This document shows positions 34,221-42,721 of a stretch of DNA of 64,000 bases, piece by piece (position 1 is the stretch's first letter; each line of letters begins with the position of its first letter). The stretch spans positions 4,881 to 68,880 of the forward strand of contig CAZFPO010000005.1 in NCBI GenBank assembly GCA_964521105.1, written 5' to 3'. The stretch comes from JAQUGA01 sp964521105. Its GTDB lineage: Bacteria > Bacteroidota > Bacteroidia > Bacteroidales > WCHB1-69. Made by a program: the position numbers and the translations under genes. The notes beneath the pieces are model-generated. The model had not been told where the DNA came from, did no database searches, and was given only the letters and a program-made list of their open reading frames with translations.

Positions 34221-36329
34221 ATGAAAAGAAAATTAGTTTATTCCTTAATTTTGTGTTCAACAACACTTAGCAGTCTATTAGCCCAAGTTACATCAATAAA
34301 CCCATTTTTTGAAGAGTGGAATACGCCGTTTGGAATACCACCTTTCGACAAAATTAAAATAGAACATTTTATTCCTGCTTTTACTGAGGGAATGTTGCAA
34401 CAAGAAAAAGCAATTAATTTAATTATTGAAAGTAAAGAACCTCCAACTTTTAAAAACACAATTGAAGCCATCGAAAATTCAAGTGAATTATTAGATAAAG
34501 TTAGCTCGGTTTTTTCTAATTTACGTTCGGCAAATACAAATGCCGAAATTCAAAAAATTGCATCTGAAATTTTTCCAAAACTTTCGGCACACAGCGACAA
34601 TATAAACTTAAATCCGAAACTTTTTGATAAAATAAAAATTGTATACCAAAATCGAAATAATGAAAAACTTACACCAGAACAAATTAGGTTAACCGAAAAA
34701 TATTACAAAAGTTTTGTTCGGAGTGGTGCTAACCTAAACGAGAAAGACAAAGCACGAATGAGAGATATTAATGCCGAATTATCAAAATTTACTTTAACTT
34801 TTGGAGATAATTTATTAGCCGAAACAAATAGTTTTATTTTAACCATCGATAATGAAAAAGACTTAGTTGGCTTGCCCGCTTCGGTTATTAAAGCTGCTAA
34901 AGAAGAAGCTATGAGCCGAAAGTTAAACGATAAATGGATATTTACATTACAAAAAACAAGTTTAATTCCTTTTTTACAATATTCTCAAAATCGAAAATTA
35001 CGTGAATTTTTATATAACGGATATCTTAATAGAGCCAATAATAATAACGAATTTGACAATAAAAAGATTTTAGTTCAAATAATTATGCTTCGGCATGAAA
35101 AAGCTAAGTTATTAGGATATGAAAGTCATGCAGCGTTTGTATTAGAAGAAAATATGGCAAAAACACCAAACAAAGTGTTCGACCTTATTGATAAAGTTTG
35201 GGAACCAGCTATTAAAAAAGCCCTTCATGAGGAAGAAGAATTACTTATGACAGCAAAAATGGAAAATTCTGACTTCTCAAAAATTGAATCATGGGATTGG
35301 TGGTTTTATGCCGAAAAAGTTCGCAAAATTAAATACAAAATTGATGAAGAAGAACTTCGTCCATATTTTAAACTCGAAAATGTTCGAGATGGTATTTTTG
35401 ATGTGGTAACCAAATTATATGGTATTACTTTTAAAGAACAAAAAAATGTTCCAATTTATCACCCCGAAGTTACAGTTTATGAAGTTATTGATAACAACAA
35501 ACAGGTGTTGGGCGTATTATTAATGGATTTCTTTCCACGAGCATCAAAACGTGGCGGTGCATGGTGTACTACATATCGTTCGGCACATTACAAAAATGGA
35601 AAACGAATCACACCAGTAGTTTCAATTGTATGTAATTTTACTAAACCAACTTCTGACTCTCCGTCCCTATTAAACATGGATGAAGTTGAAACATTTTTTC
35701 ATGAATTTGGACACGCAGTTCATGCATTGGTTTCAAATTGTCAATACAAAGGTAGCACATCTGTTCCTCGCGATTTTGTTGAGCTTCCTTCGCAAATCAT
35801 GGAACATTGGGCAACCGAACCATCTGTTTTAAAGCAGTATGCTAAACACTATAAAACGAACAAGCCTATTTCAGATGAATTAATTTCAAAAATTAATAAA
35901 AGTAGCTATTTCAATCAAGGTTTTGCTACCTGCGAATATTTAGCTGCTGCATACCTCGACATGATGTATCATACGATGAGTTTTAAAGAAAAATTTGACT
36001 CGAACGAATTAGAAAGAGCAATTTTAGAAAAAAAAGGTTTAATTTCATCTATTGCTCCTCGATACCGAAGCACCTATTTTCAACATATCTTTGCCGGTGG
36101 ATATTCGGCAGGTTATTATAGTTACATTTGGTCGGAAGTGCTCGATGCTGATGCATTTCAGGCATTTAAAGAAACCGGCGATATTTTTAATAAAAAAATT
36201 GCTACTGCTTTTCGGAAAAAAATTCTTGAAAATGGTAATACAAAAGACCCTTATCAAATGTATATCGATTTTAGAGGTAGTGAACCCAAAATTGAGCCTT
36301 TACTTCGCAATAGAGGACTTTTGCAATAA
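34221..36329 (+). CDS. M3 family metallopeptidase (peptidyl-dipeptidase Dcp-like)
   Basis: 702 residues from the ATG at 34221; a TTG 36 bp upstream overlaps a TATTTTTG promoter element (34180-34187) and is rejected. Signal peptide MKRKLVYSLILCSTTLSSLL, ending AQ. Zinc site: ETFFHEFGHAVHAL (HExxH) with the distal Glu in the SRDFVELPSQIMEHWA-type segment (here PRDFVELPSQIMEHWA). FASKRGGAWCTTYR-type and FAGGYSAGYYSYIWSEVLDADAF near the C-terminus are M3 hallmarks for substrate binding. Removes dipeptides from peptide C-termini; the leader indicates a periplasmic location. Followed by an M14 peptidase (30-bp gap), suggesting shared peptide degradation. Confidence 0.95.
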   Translation: MKRKLVYSLILCSTTLSSLLAQVTSINPFFEEWNTPFGIPPFDKIKIEHFIPAFTEGMLQQEKAINLIIESKEPPTFKNTIEAIENSSELLDKVSSVFSNLRSANTNAEIQKIASEIFPKLSAHSDNINLNPKLFDKIKIVYQNRNNEKLTPEQIRLTEKYYKSFVRSGANLNEKDKARMRDINAELSKFTLTFGDNLLAETNSFILTIDNEKDLVGLPASVIKAAKEEAMSRKLNDKWIFTLQKTSLIPFLQYSQNRKLREFLYNGYLNRANNNNEFDNKKILVQIIMLRHEKAKLLGYESHAAFVLEENMAKTPNKVFDLIDKVWEPAIKKALHEEEELLMTAKMENSDFSKIESWDWWFYAEKVRKIKYKIDEEELRPYFKLENVRDGIFDVVTKLYGITFKEQKNVPIYHPEVTVYEVIDNNKQVLGVLLMDFFPRASKRGGAWCTTYRSAHYKNGKRITPVVSIVCNFTKPTSDSPSLLNMDEVETFFHEFGHAVHALVSNCQYKGSTSVPRDFVELPSQIMEHWATEPSVLKQYAKHYKTNKPISDELISKINKSSYFNQGFATCEYLAAAYLDMMYHTMSFKEKFDSNELERAILEKKGLISSIAPRYRSTYFQHIFAGGYSAGYYSYIWSEVLDADAFQAFKETGDIFNKKIATAFRKKILENGNTKDPYQMYIDFRGSEPKIEPLLRNRGLLQ

Positions 36330-36359
36330 ACTATTTTTTCTCAAATTCAAATTCCATTC

Positions 36360-38180
36360 ATGAAAAAAATTTCATTAGTATTTGTATTGTTATTTTTGCA
36401 TCAAATTGCATTTAACCAACAAAAAGTTGATTTTACAACCTATTTTGAATCAACACTTGGTAAAGAAACACCTTCCTATCAAAAAACAATCGAATATTGT
36501 GAATTACTTGCTCAAAATTCAAAATATATAAACCTAAGTTCAATTGGGTACTCACCTCAGGGTCGTAAAATTCCAATATTAATAATTGATAAAAACGGCT
36601 TTAGCTCACCCTTTTTAATTAAAGCAACCGGACGAGCTATTGTTTTTATTCAAGCATGCGTTCATGCCGGTGAACCCGATGGTAAAGATGCAGGTTTAAT
36701 GCTCATTAGAGATATTGCAATTAATTCAAAATATTTGAAATGGCTCGACAATATAAGTATCGTATTCATGCCAATTTTTAATGTTGATGGTCATGAACGT
36801 TTTTCGCCATTCAATAGAATAAATCAAAACGGACCCAAAGAAATGGGCTGGCGAACTACGTCTAAAAACTATAACTTAAACCGAGTTTACCTAAAAGCCG
36901 ATGCTTCGGAAATGAAAAATTGGCTTGAAATGTTTCATAAGTGGAATTTCGATTTTTTAGTTGATTGCCATACTACCGATGGTGCTGATTATCAATATGC
37001 ACTTACTTACAGTTTGGAAACAAATGGCACACTAGATAATGATTTAAGCAATTGGATAGAAAAAAAATATTTGCCTTATGTTGACAGCAACATGACTAAA
37101 TCGGGCTTTTTAATTTATCCATATATTATTTTTAGGAATTGGCACGACCCGAGAAGTGGACTCAGAAATTACGCTTCTTCATTGAAATTACTAAATGGAT
37201 ATGCTGCCGCAAATAATCGAATTTGTTTGCTTATCGAAACCCATCAACTCAAAGATTACAAAACACGAGTTTGGGCAACATACGAGATGCTTCGGCATTC
37301 GTTAGAAATAATTTCTAAAAATTACACTGAACTCATTAATTTGAATAAACTTGCTGATGAAAAGTCCAAAAATATTCAAATTACTCAACCAATTTTTCCC
37401 TTAAATTACGTTTCGAATGGAGACTCAATTATGGTTAATTTTAAGGGAGTTCACTATGATATACTAAAAAGTAAGTTCACTGGCGAAAATTGGTTTTTGT
37501 ACGATAGTACAAGAAAAGAAGATTTCATTATTCCATATTTTAAGCAACTTGTACCCGAAAAAACGATAAATATTCCACTTGCATACATAATTCCATCTGA
37601 GTGGACTGAAATTATTGATTTATTGAAAATACACAATGTTACATATTTTGTTATGAATGAGAATGTCGCGTTAAACGTCATGAGTACTCGGTTTTCAAAC
37701 GTTAAATTATCTCCAAATTCTTTTGAGGGCAGACAAATGGTTGTATCATTTGATTTAGTTGAATCGCCCGAAAAAGTAGTTATATTAAAAAACTCAGTAT
37801 TAGTACCTACTCGACAAATTTCTTCAAAAATGATAATTCACATGTTTGAGCCTTATTCTGGAGATTCATATTTTCAATGGGGATTTTTTAATTCAATTTT
37901 AGAGCAAAAAGAGTATGCTGAGTCGTACGTGATGGAAAAAATGATGATTGAAATGCTTGAAAATGATAAGGAATTACAAAATGAGTTCGATTATAAAATG
38001 AAAAACGACTCTGTATTTGCTTCAAATCCTCGAAATGTATATAACTGGTTTTATTCTAAAACTCCATACTGGGACCAAAAATTAAATTTATATCCCATTT
38101 TAAAGGTTGTTGATGATACCCAATTTAAAATATTAGATAATTCTAAGAAAATTGGAATTAAGTTATTGAAAAGTAGATAA
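36360..38180 (+). CDS. M14 family zinc carboxypeptidase
   Basis: 606 residues, signal peptide (MKKISLVFVLLFLHQIAFNQ). M14 zinc ligands are visible: QACVHAGEPDGKDAG (HxxE) and FLVDCHTTDGADYQ (His), with the general base Glu in CLLIETHQLKDYKTR. NRVYL and the GWRTTSKNYNLNR segment supply substrate-binding Arg/Asn. The C-terminal about 250 residues form an additional beta-rich domain without motifs I recognise. Periplasmic or secreted carboxypeptidase; substrate unknown. Likely co-transcribed with the M3 peptidase and ended by the hairpin at 38183. Confidence 0.92.
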   Translation: MKKISLVFVLLFLHQIAFNQQKVDFTTYFESTLGKETPSYQKTIEYCELLAQNSKYINLSSIGYSPQGRKIPILIIDKNGFSSPFLIKATGRAIVFIQACVHAGEPDGKDAGLMLIRDIAINSKYLKWLDNISIVFMPIFNVDGHERFSPFNRINQNGPKEMGWRTTSKNYNLNRVYLKADASEMKNWLEMFHKWNFDFLVDCHTTDGADYQYALTYSLETNGTLDNDLSNWIEKKYLPYVDSNMTKSGFLIYPYIIFRNWHDPRSGLRNYASSLKLLNGYAAANNRICLLIETHQLKDYKTRVWATYEMLRHSLEIISKNYTELINLNKLADEKSKNIQITQPIFPLNYVSNGDSIMVNFKGVHYDILKSKFTGENWFLYDSTRKEDFIIPYFKQLVPEKTINIPLAYIIPSEWTEIIDLLKIHNVTYFVMNENVALNVMSTRFSNVKLSPNSFEGRQMVVSFDLVESPEKVVILKNSVLVPTRQISSKMIIHMFEPYSGDSYFQWGFFNSILEQKEYAESYVMEKMMIEMLENDKELQNEFDYKMKNDSVFASNPRNVYNWFYSKTPYWDQKLNLYPILKVVDDTQFKILDNSKKIGIKLLKSR

Positions 38181-38182
38181 AT

Positions 38183-38213
38183 AAAAAAGAAGATGTTGAC
38201 ATCTTCTTTTTTT
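38183..38213. terminator. bidirectional terminator between the M14 gene and rpmH
   Basis: AAAAAAGAAGATG, loop TTGA, CATCTTCTTTTTTT: a 13-bp stem with a T-run on both strands, placed between convergent genes. Confidence 0.88.
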
Positions 38214-38267
38214 CTCAAAAGAGAAAATATATTTTTAAAAAATCGTATTCAAAAAAATAAAAAAAAA

Positions 38268-38426
38268 TTATTTTTTAGTTGGATTTTCATCGGAAACGGT
38301 TAATTTTTTGCGACCTTTCGCACGACGTGCAGCCAACACTCTGCGACCATTAGCTGATTCCATACGTTTACGAAAACCGTGTTTATTTTTTCTTTTTTTG
38401 TTCGATGGTTGGAATGTCCTTTTCAT
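38268..38426 (-). CDS. rpmH: 50S ribosomal protein L34
   Basis: 52 residues translated by hand from the ATG at 38426: starts MKRTFQPSNKKRKNKHGFRK, then RMESANGRRVLAARRAKGRK, ending KKLTVSDENPTKK. This is the full L34 signature (KRTFQPS, HGFRxRM, GRxVLxxRRxKGRK), with a slightly extended C-terminus. Short, basic, binds 23S rRNA in the large subunit. It stands alone here, not beside rnpA/dnaA as in many bacteria. Its promoter (TTG, 20-bp spacer, TAATTTTG) is at 38449-38479 and shares TTTTGCAGTCC with the rpsF promoter. Confidence 0.97.
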   Translation of the reverse strand: MKRTFQPSNKKRKNKHGFRKRMESANGRRVLAARRAKGRKKLTVSDENPTKK

Positions 38427-38448
38427 AGTTCATTTAATTTTTGGACTG

Positions 38449-38479
38449 CAAAATTACTTAATATTTTTGAATTTAGCAA
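38449..38479 (-). promoter_or_regulatory. rpmH promoter (TTG, 20-bp spacer, TAATTTTG)
   Basis: Minus strand: TTG at 38479-38477, TAATTTTG at 38456-38449, followed by CAGTCC as at the rpsF promoter; leader about 15-20 nt. Confidence 0.75.
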
Positions 38480-38571
38480 GTATTTATTGATTTTTTTCAA
38501 CAACTCTTTTTTAATAACTTTAGGAAACAAAAAAATAATCATTCTTGGTTCGATTAATAAAGCAAAAACCA

Positions 38572-39348
38572 TTAATAAATCATCATGGAAGTCATTGACA
38601 ATGAGCCTGCAATTATTTTGTCGTTAAAAAAAATAATTTTTTCTTCTTTATTTTTTAATGCTAAAATATAAAGTAGCGGTAAAAAATGCTCAGGAGTTGG
38701 TATTGAGTTTTTAAATGATAATCCAAGTTGAGAGTAATTAAAAAGCGATTCATGATTATCCTGTATAATGAAATCTTTAATTTTATCACTTGCTTCCGTT
38801 GCCCAATCATAGGCATATTCTTCGTTATTTAATTTATTCCATGCTAACATTCTTAAATTATGAATGATGTTACCACTTCCAACAATTAAAACTCCCCTAT
38901 TCCTTAAAAAAGCTAATTCTTTAGCTAATTGATAATGCTCGTAAGTTTTTTTATTTAAATCTAAACTTAATTGAATAATAGGTACGTCTGCTTTAGGGTA
39001 AAAGTGTTTCAATACCGACCACGTGCCATGGTCTAACCCCCAATTATAATCAAGTTCGATTGTTTTTTTTACGATGTTTTTTATTTCTAGTGCTAAATCA
39101 GGATTTCCCTTAGCGGGATAAATAATTTCATATAATTCGGGAGGAAAACCTCCAAAGTCGTGTATAGTAGGTGGATTTTCCATTCCTGTAACCAAAGAAC
39201 CATTGGTTTCCCAGTGAGCTGAAATGCATAAAATTGACTTAGGTTTAGGAGTTGTAAAAGAAATTTCTTTAAATTTTTGAACAAATTCATTTTCTTCGAT
39301 AGCATTCATAGGACTACCGTGACCTATGAATAGAATTGGCATTTTCAT
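38572..39348 (-). CDS. LigB-type extradiol dioxygenase (4,5-DOPA dioxygenase/YgiD family)
   Basis: 258 residues. Family signatures: MPILFIGHGSPMNAIE at the N-terminus (metal His), ILCISAHWETNG (second His), HDFGGFPPELYEIIYPAKG, and GLDHGTWSVLKHFYP (His near 120) as in YgiD/DODA. These non-heme enzymes open catechol-type rings; the bacterial physiological substrate is unclear. Its ATG overlaps the stop of the SpoIIE phosphatase gene by 4 bp (ATGA-type), so it is the last gene of the hydrogenase-sensor operon by position. A role in that operon is not obvious. Confidence 0.9.
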   Translation of the reverse strand: MKMPILFIGHGSPMNAIEENEFVQKFKEISFTTPKPKSILCISAHWETNGSLVTGMENPPTIHDFGGFPPELYEIIYPAKGNPDLALEIKNIVKKTIELDYNWGLDHGTWSVLKHFYPKADVPIIQLSLDLNKKTYEHYQLAKELAFLRNRGVLIVGSGNIIHNLRMLAWNKLNNEEYAYDWATEASDKIKDFIIQDNHESLFNYSQLGLSFKNSIPTPEHFLPLLYILALKNKEEKIIFFNDKIIAGSLSMTSMMIY

Positions 39349-40532
39349 ATAAATTCTATAGTTACTTCTTTCATAAATTTATTTTCTAAAATTTCAACAA
39401 TTCGACGGACTACTGTTCGGCGAATTTCAAGTTCTTGTGGTAAATTTGGATCTTGATGAGCTGTATTTATCGAAGTTCCAACTAAAAAGTAGATGTTATC
39501 ACTTTTTAATATTAGTTTAATCATTTCATCAGCAGGACCATGTCCTAGTTTTGTATCGGTAGAATATTCTCTAAGTTTTTCCGAAACTTTACTTAAAGTT
39601 AATATTCCTTCGGTAACAAGATTAATATTATCCATGTATGATATGGGAGGTAAATCAGGGTCGGTCATAACAATTCCCGAACGATACATGTAATTTAAAT
39701 TGGAAGCAATAATTTCGGCAGTTGTGCCACCACTTATTACTTTTTTCCCTTCAAACGATTGAACTTTTACAGCAAGTTGTAAATCTTTTTCCTTGTCGTA
39801 TGGCGGTCCAGTACAAATTAAAAGTTTTCGAGGATGACGAAAATAAATAACGGCACAACTAGTGTCGTCTTGTGGGATATTGTTGTCATTACGAAGAGCA
39901 ATATCAATTATTTTTCGTGCAGCTGCAAATGCTGATATAAATGCATCACGTTCGATTAAATTATATACATATTTTTCAACGCTATCCTGTCCCCAGCCAA
40001 AAGGATACTGACGAGTTCCCATACCTGATTGAGGCACCCCATCCGACCAGAAAAAAATCCGATCTTCTTTTTGAGCATCAAATCTACATAATCGAAGAAT
40101 TTTACCTTTATGTTTTTCGCTTTCTAAAACAATATCTCTCCAACCTGGATCAAAAGGCTTTTTACCTCTCATAATCACACTTCGAGGATTATCGTATTCG
40201 ATTATGCTTGTGGTGCCATCAAACTCAATATCAACAATAGTAAAAGTAGAATAACTAACTTTTCGGAAGGAACAAACGGGTAAAGTGTCCATAATTATTT
40301 CGGCGGTTTGCCTAATATTACGATGGTCTTTAGTAAAGTTTAATGCCATTGAAGCAGTTAAAGTCGCTAACACATTTGCTTTTACGCCAGTTCCCATTCC
40401 ATCCGAAAGAACAGCTATTATTCTTCGTTCAGATTTTATTCGCTCGGATAAAAACACATCACCACAAATTGAATTTGGTACATGAATAGCTTGCTGACAA
40501 TCCACTTCTATATAAAATATATCTTCAATCAT
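39345..40532 (-). CDS. SpoIIE/PP2C-type protein phosphatase of the hydrogenase locus
   Basis: 395 residues, cytoplasmic. PP2C/SpoIIE acidic metal motifs: NSICGDVFLSE near the N-terminus, VLSDGMGTGVKANVLATLT (Asp-Gly), FFWSDGVPQ, and DDTSCAVIYFRHP. A C-terminal domain of about 165 residues (from KLLICTGPPYDKEKDLQ) is distinct and unassigned. From general knowledge, genes like this occur next to iron-hydrogenase-like PAS sensors in anaerobes. The start is 2 bp after the sensor gene's stop, so the two are coupled. Its partner kinase or anti-sigma substrate is not in the window. Confidence 0.88.
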   Translation of the reverse strand: MIEDIFYIEVDCQQAIHVPNSICGDVFLSERIKSERRIIAVLSDGMGTGVKANVLATLTASMALNFTKDHRNIRQTAEIIMDTLPVCSFRKVSYSTFTIVDIEFDGTTSIIEYDNPRSVIMRGKKPFDPGWRDIVLESEKHKGKILRLCRFDAQKEDRIFFWSDGVPQSGMGTRQYPFGWGQDSVEKYVYNLIERDAFISAFAAARKIIDIALRNDNNIPQDDTSCAVIYFRHPRKLLICTGPPYDKEKDLQLAVKVQSFEGKKVISGGTTAEIIASNLNYMYRSGIVMTDPDLPPISYMDNINLVTEGILTLSKVSEKLREYSTDTKLGHGPADEMIKLILKSDNIYFLVGTSINTAHQDPNLPQELEIRRTVVRRIVEILENKFMKEVTIEFI

Positions 40533-40534
40533 AA

Positions 40535-42388
40535 TTAATTATTCTCATCATTTTGGTATGATTTAATGATTGAATGCAAAATTTTTTCAGTTTTTGAAGA
40601 GCTTTCGCCTAATAGATAGGCAATTTGTTGCACCGTTTCTAAATTTTCACGAATTACTTCTTTTGCTCTTTCAATAACTTCATCTTTTTGAACTTCAGGA
40701 TTTTCCATATCACGAATAACCCCCCCAACAATTTCATGTTTTTTAATTGAAAAAACCGAAATATTAAATATTTTACCTCTGTGTTCTTCGTCGCGAGAAA
40801 TATTTTGCTCACCTGTAAAAATCACAGACGCAAACATTTTATGAAATGGGATTAGAGTTTTTATATCAGCACCTACTAAACCTGGTACCACGCTATTAAC
40901 TTTAGTAGCTTCACTACCTAAAAGCTTAACAAAACTTTCGTTGGAATGTAGAACTTTTAAATCTTTGTTTACAATTACAATTGCAAGTGGTATCTTTTGA
41001 AGCATTGCAGTTACGGTATTGGAAAGTTCTTTTGCTGTTTGCTCCTCTTCTCTAGCTCTTTGTTCTGATTTAATTAAAGCCTCTTTAGTATCCGAAAGTT
41101 TTTTATTGATTTGAGCAAGTTCGTCAATATAAGTATTCATTTTATCGTACGAATAGGTTGGACACATTTCTAAATTTGCATAACCATTACAAATGGCGAT
41201 AGCAAATTTTGTACATGACTGATAGCCACATGCTCCGCAAGACAATATATCTCTAGTTCTATCTCTCCCTAGTTCAGATAAAACATCTTTTAGATTATCC
41301 CCCGAAGGATTAGGAGCACGCTGATCGTCATCTCGATTATAGGTTCGTTTAAAATTAATGATGTCTTCGAATTTTGAAATATCTTTAATCCATTGCGCTT
41401 TGTTTAAAGTTTTTAGTCTTTTTTCGACATAATTAATGACTAATGTTCTACGAAGAAACTTATCACCTTTTTTTGATGTTCCAGGACCCATGATGCAACC
41501 ATCGCAATAAAAAAGATCAATATGTTGTTTTATTTGTATGTTTTTTTTGAATTCTTTAATTACTTGTAAAAAGTTATCACGTCCTTCGGTACAAATTATT
41601 TTACCAGTTAACAAATCCTCATTAATATCAACAGCTTGCAACATGCCACGACTAATAGGAAATAAGGAACCTTTATTTCCGAGTGGTGTATCGAATTCAG
41701 AATAGCTAACGGATGTTTCATTAATATTAAATTCGGCAAATAATTCACGTAGTTCAATATACGTAAGAACTGCATCAATTTCAAAATTTGTATCATTTAC
41801 CCTTTTAATTTCTTTTTTTGCAGCAATACAAGGACTAATGTGAACAATTTTTACATCTTGACCATATTTTTCGCGAACAACTTTAGCAGTAGCAAACATT
41901 GGTGAAATTATTGGGGCAATATTGTCAATAAGTTCGGGGTAAAATTTTTCGATATAATATATTACAGAAGGGCAATTAGCTGTAAAATAATATTTACCAT
42001 TATAATTTTTAAATAATTTTTCGTATTGGTAAGCAACTAAGTCGACACCAAAAGCAATTTCGGTAACATAATCAAAACCAAGTGATTTAATCATGCTAAC
42101 GAAGCTACGATAATCAGTGATATCTGAAAATTCGCCAGAAATACTAGGTGCTACAATGGCTGCAACTTTTTGATTCGATTGAAGAAGTTCTTTAACTTCA
42201 TCCTTAGAATCTTTATAATGGATTGCATTTTGAGAACAAACAGTAAAACAGCTTCCACACAAAACACATCTCGATTCGATAATTTCGGAGAAACCATCTT
42301 TTACCCTAATAGCTTTTGAAGGGCAAACTCTAACGCATGAATAGCAAAGTTTACATTTCTCTTTATCAATGTTTATTAAATTTTTCAT
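40535..42388 (-). CDS. iron-hydrogenase-like Fe-S sensor with C-terminal PAS domain (HsfB/HydS type)
   Basis: 617 residues. Order: two [4Fe-4S] ferredoxin motifs (Cys12-15-18-22 and Cys41-44-47-51); an iron-hydrogenase-like domain with TANCP (Cys139), SPCIAAKKE (Cys187) and YCDGCIMGPG (Cys295, Cys298) in place of the L1, L2 and L3 H-cluster motifs; an extra Fe-S motif CGACGYQSC with a distal Cys (384, 387, 392, 409); a coiled coil (about 413-455); and a PAS domain (about 458-565). L3 has CxxC rather than CxxxC and MPC has become SPC, so catalytic turnover is unlikely and sensing more likely. Cytoplasmic. It lies 6 bp after the [2Fe-2S] protein and 2 bp before the phosphatase. Confidence 0.9.
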   Translation of the reverse strand: MKNLINIDKEKCKLCYSCVRVCPSKAIRVKDGFSEIIESRCVLCGSCFTVCSQNAIHYKDSKDEVKELLQSNQKVAAIVAPSISGEFSDITDYRSFVSMIKSLGFDYVTEIAFGVDLVAYQYEKLFKNYNGKYYFTANCPSVIYYIEKFYPELIDNIAPIISPMFATAKVVREKYGQDVKIVHISPCIAAKKEIKRVNDTNFEIDAVLTYIELRELFAEFNINETSVSYSEFDTPLGNKGSLFPISRGMLQAVDINEDLLTGKIICTEGRDNFLQVIKEFKKNIQIKQHIDLFYCDGCIMGPGTSKKGDKFLRRTLVINYVEKRLKTLNKAQWIKDISKFEDIINFKRTYNRDDDQRAPNPSGDNLKDVLSELGRDRTRDILSCGACGYQSCTKFAIAICNGYANLEMCPTYSYDKMNTYIDELAQINKKLSDTKEALIKSEQRAREEEQTAKELSNTVTAMLQKIPLAIVIVNKDLKVLHSNESFVKLLGSEATKVNSVVPGLVGADIKTLIPFHKMFASVIFTGEQNISRDEEHRGKIFNISVFSIKKHEIVGGVIRDMENPEVQKDEVIERAKEVIRENLETVQQIAYLLGESSSKTEKILHSIIKSYQNDENN

Positions 42389-42394
42389 GAAAGA

Positions 42395-42646
42395 TTATTT
42401 CAGTTGGAATATTTCGTCTAGTAGTTCTTTAATAGAGTCGGCTTTAATAGCTTCGTGCATTTTTTTGTCGATAAAAAGTATTGGTCCATTTCCGCAATTT
42501 CCCGAGCAGAGTTTACCTCTAAAGTCAACTACATCTTTTAATTTATTTTCTTTAATATAATTTTCAATAAACTTCAATGTATCTCTATTTCCTCTTGAAA
42601 AGCAAGAACTTCCCAAACAAATAATAATTTCATGCTTAGTTGCCAT
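42395..42646 (-). CDS. thioredoxin-like [2Fe-2S] ferredoxin (NuoE-C-terminal type)
   Basis: 83 residues from the ATG at 42646 (MATKHEIIICLGSSCFSRGN); an upstream in-frame start at 42688 would add an unrelated stretch. Cluster ligands by analogy with NuoE/Clostridium-type proteins: Cys10, Cys15, Cys47 and Cys51 (CLGSSC and CSGNC). Small electron carrier in the cytoplasm. It opens the second part of the locus, after the terminator behind hydA, and is 6 bp from the sensor gene, suggesting it passes electrons to the sensor rather than to the enzyme (inference). Confidence 0.88.
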   Translation of the reverse strand: MATKHEIIICLGSSCFSRGNRDTLKFIENYIKENKLKDVVDFRGKLCSGNCGNGPILFIDKKMHEAIKADSIKELLDEIFQLK

Positions 42647-42674
42647 AGCTAAATAATTTTGCATAAATGTACAA

Positions 42675-42701
42675 AAAAAGGTTAGCATAGCTAACCTTTT
42701 T
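42675..42701 (-). terminator. terminator between the hydrogenase genes and the sensor genes
   Basis: AAAAAGGTTAGC, loop ATA, GCTAACCTTTTT: perfect 12-bp stem with T-runs on either strand, 21 bp after the hydA stop. It should make expression of the sensor half weaker or separate. Confidence 0.88.
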
Positions 42702-42721
42702 ACAATTTTTATTACAAAAAA

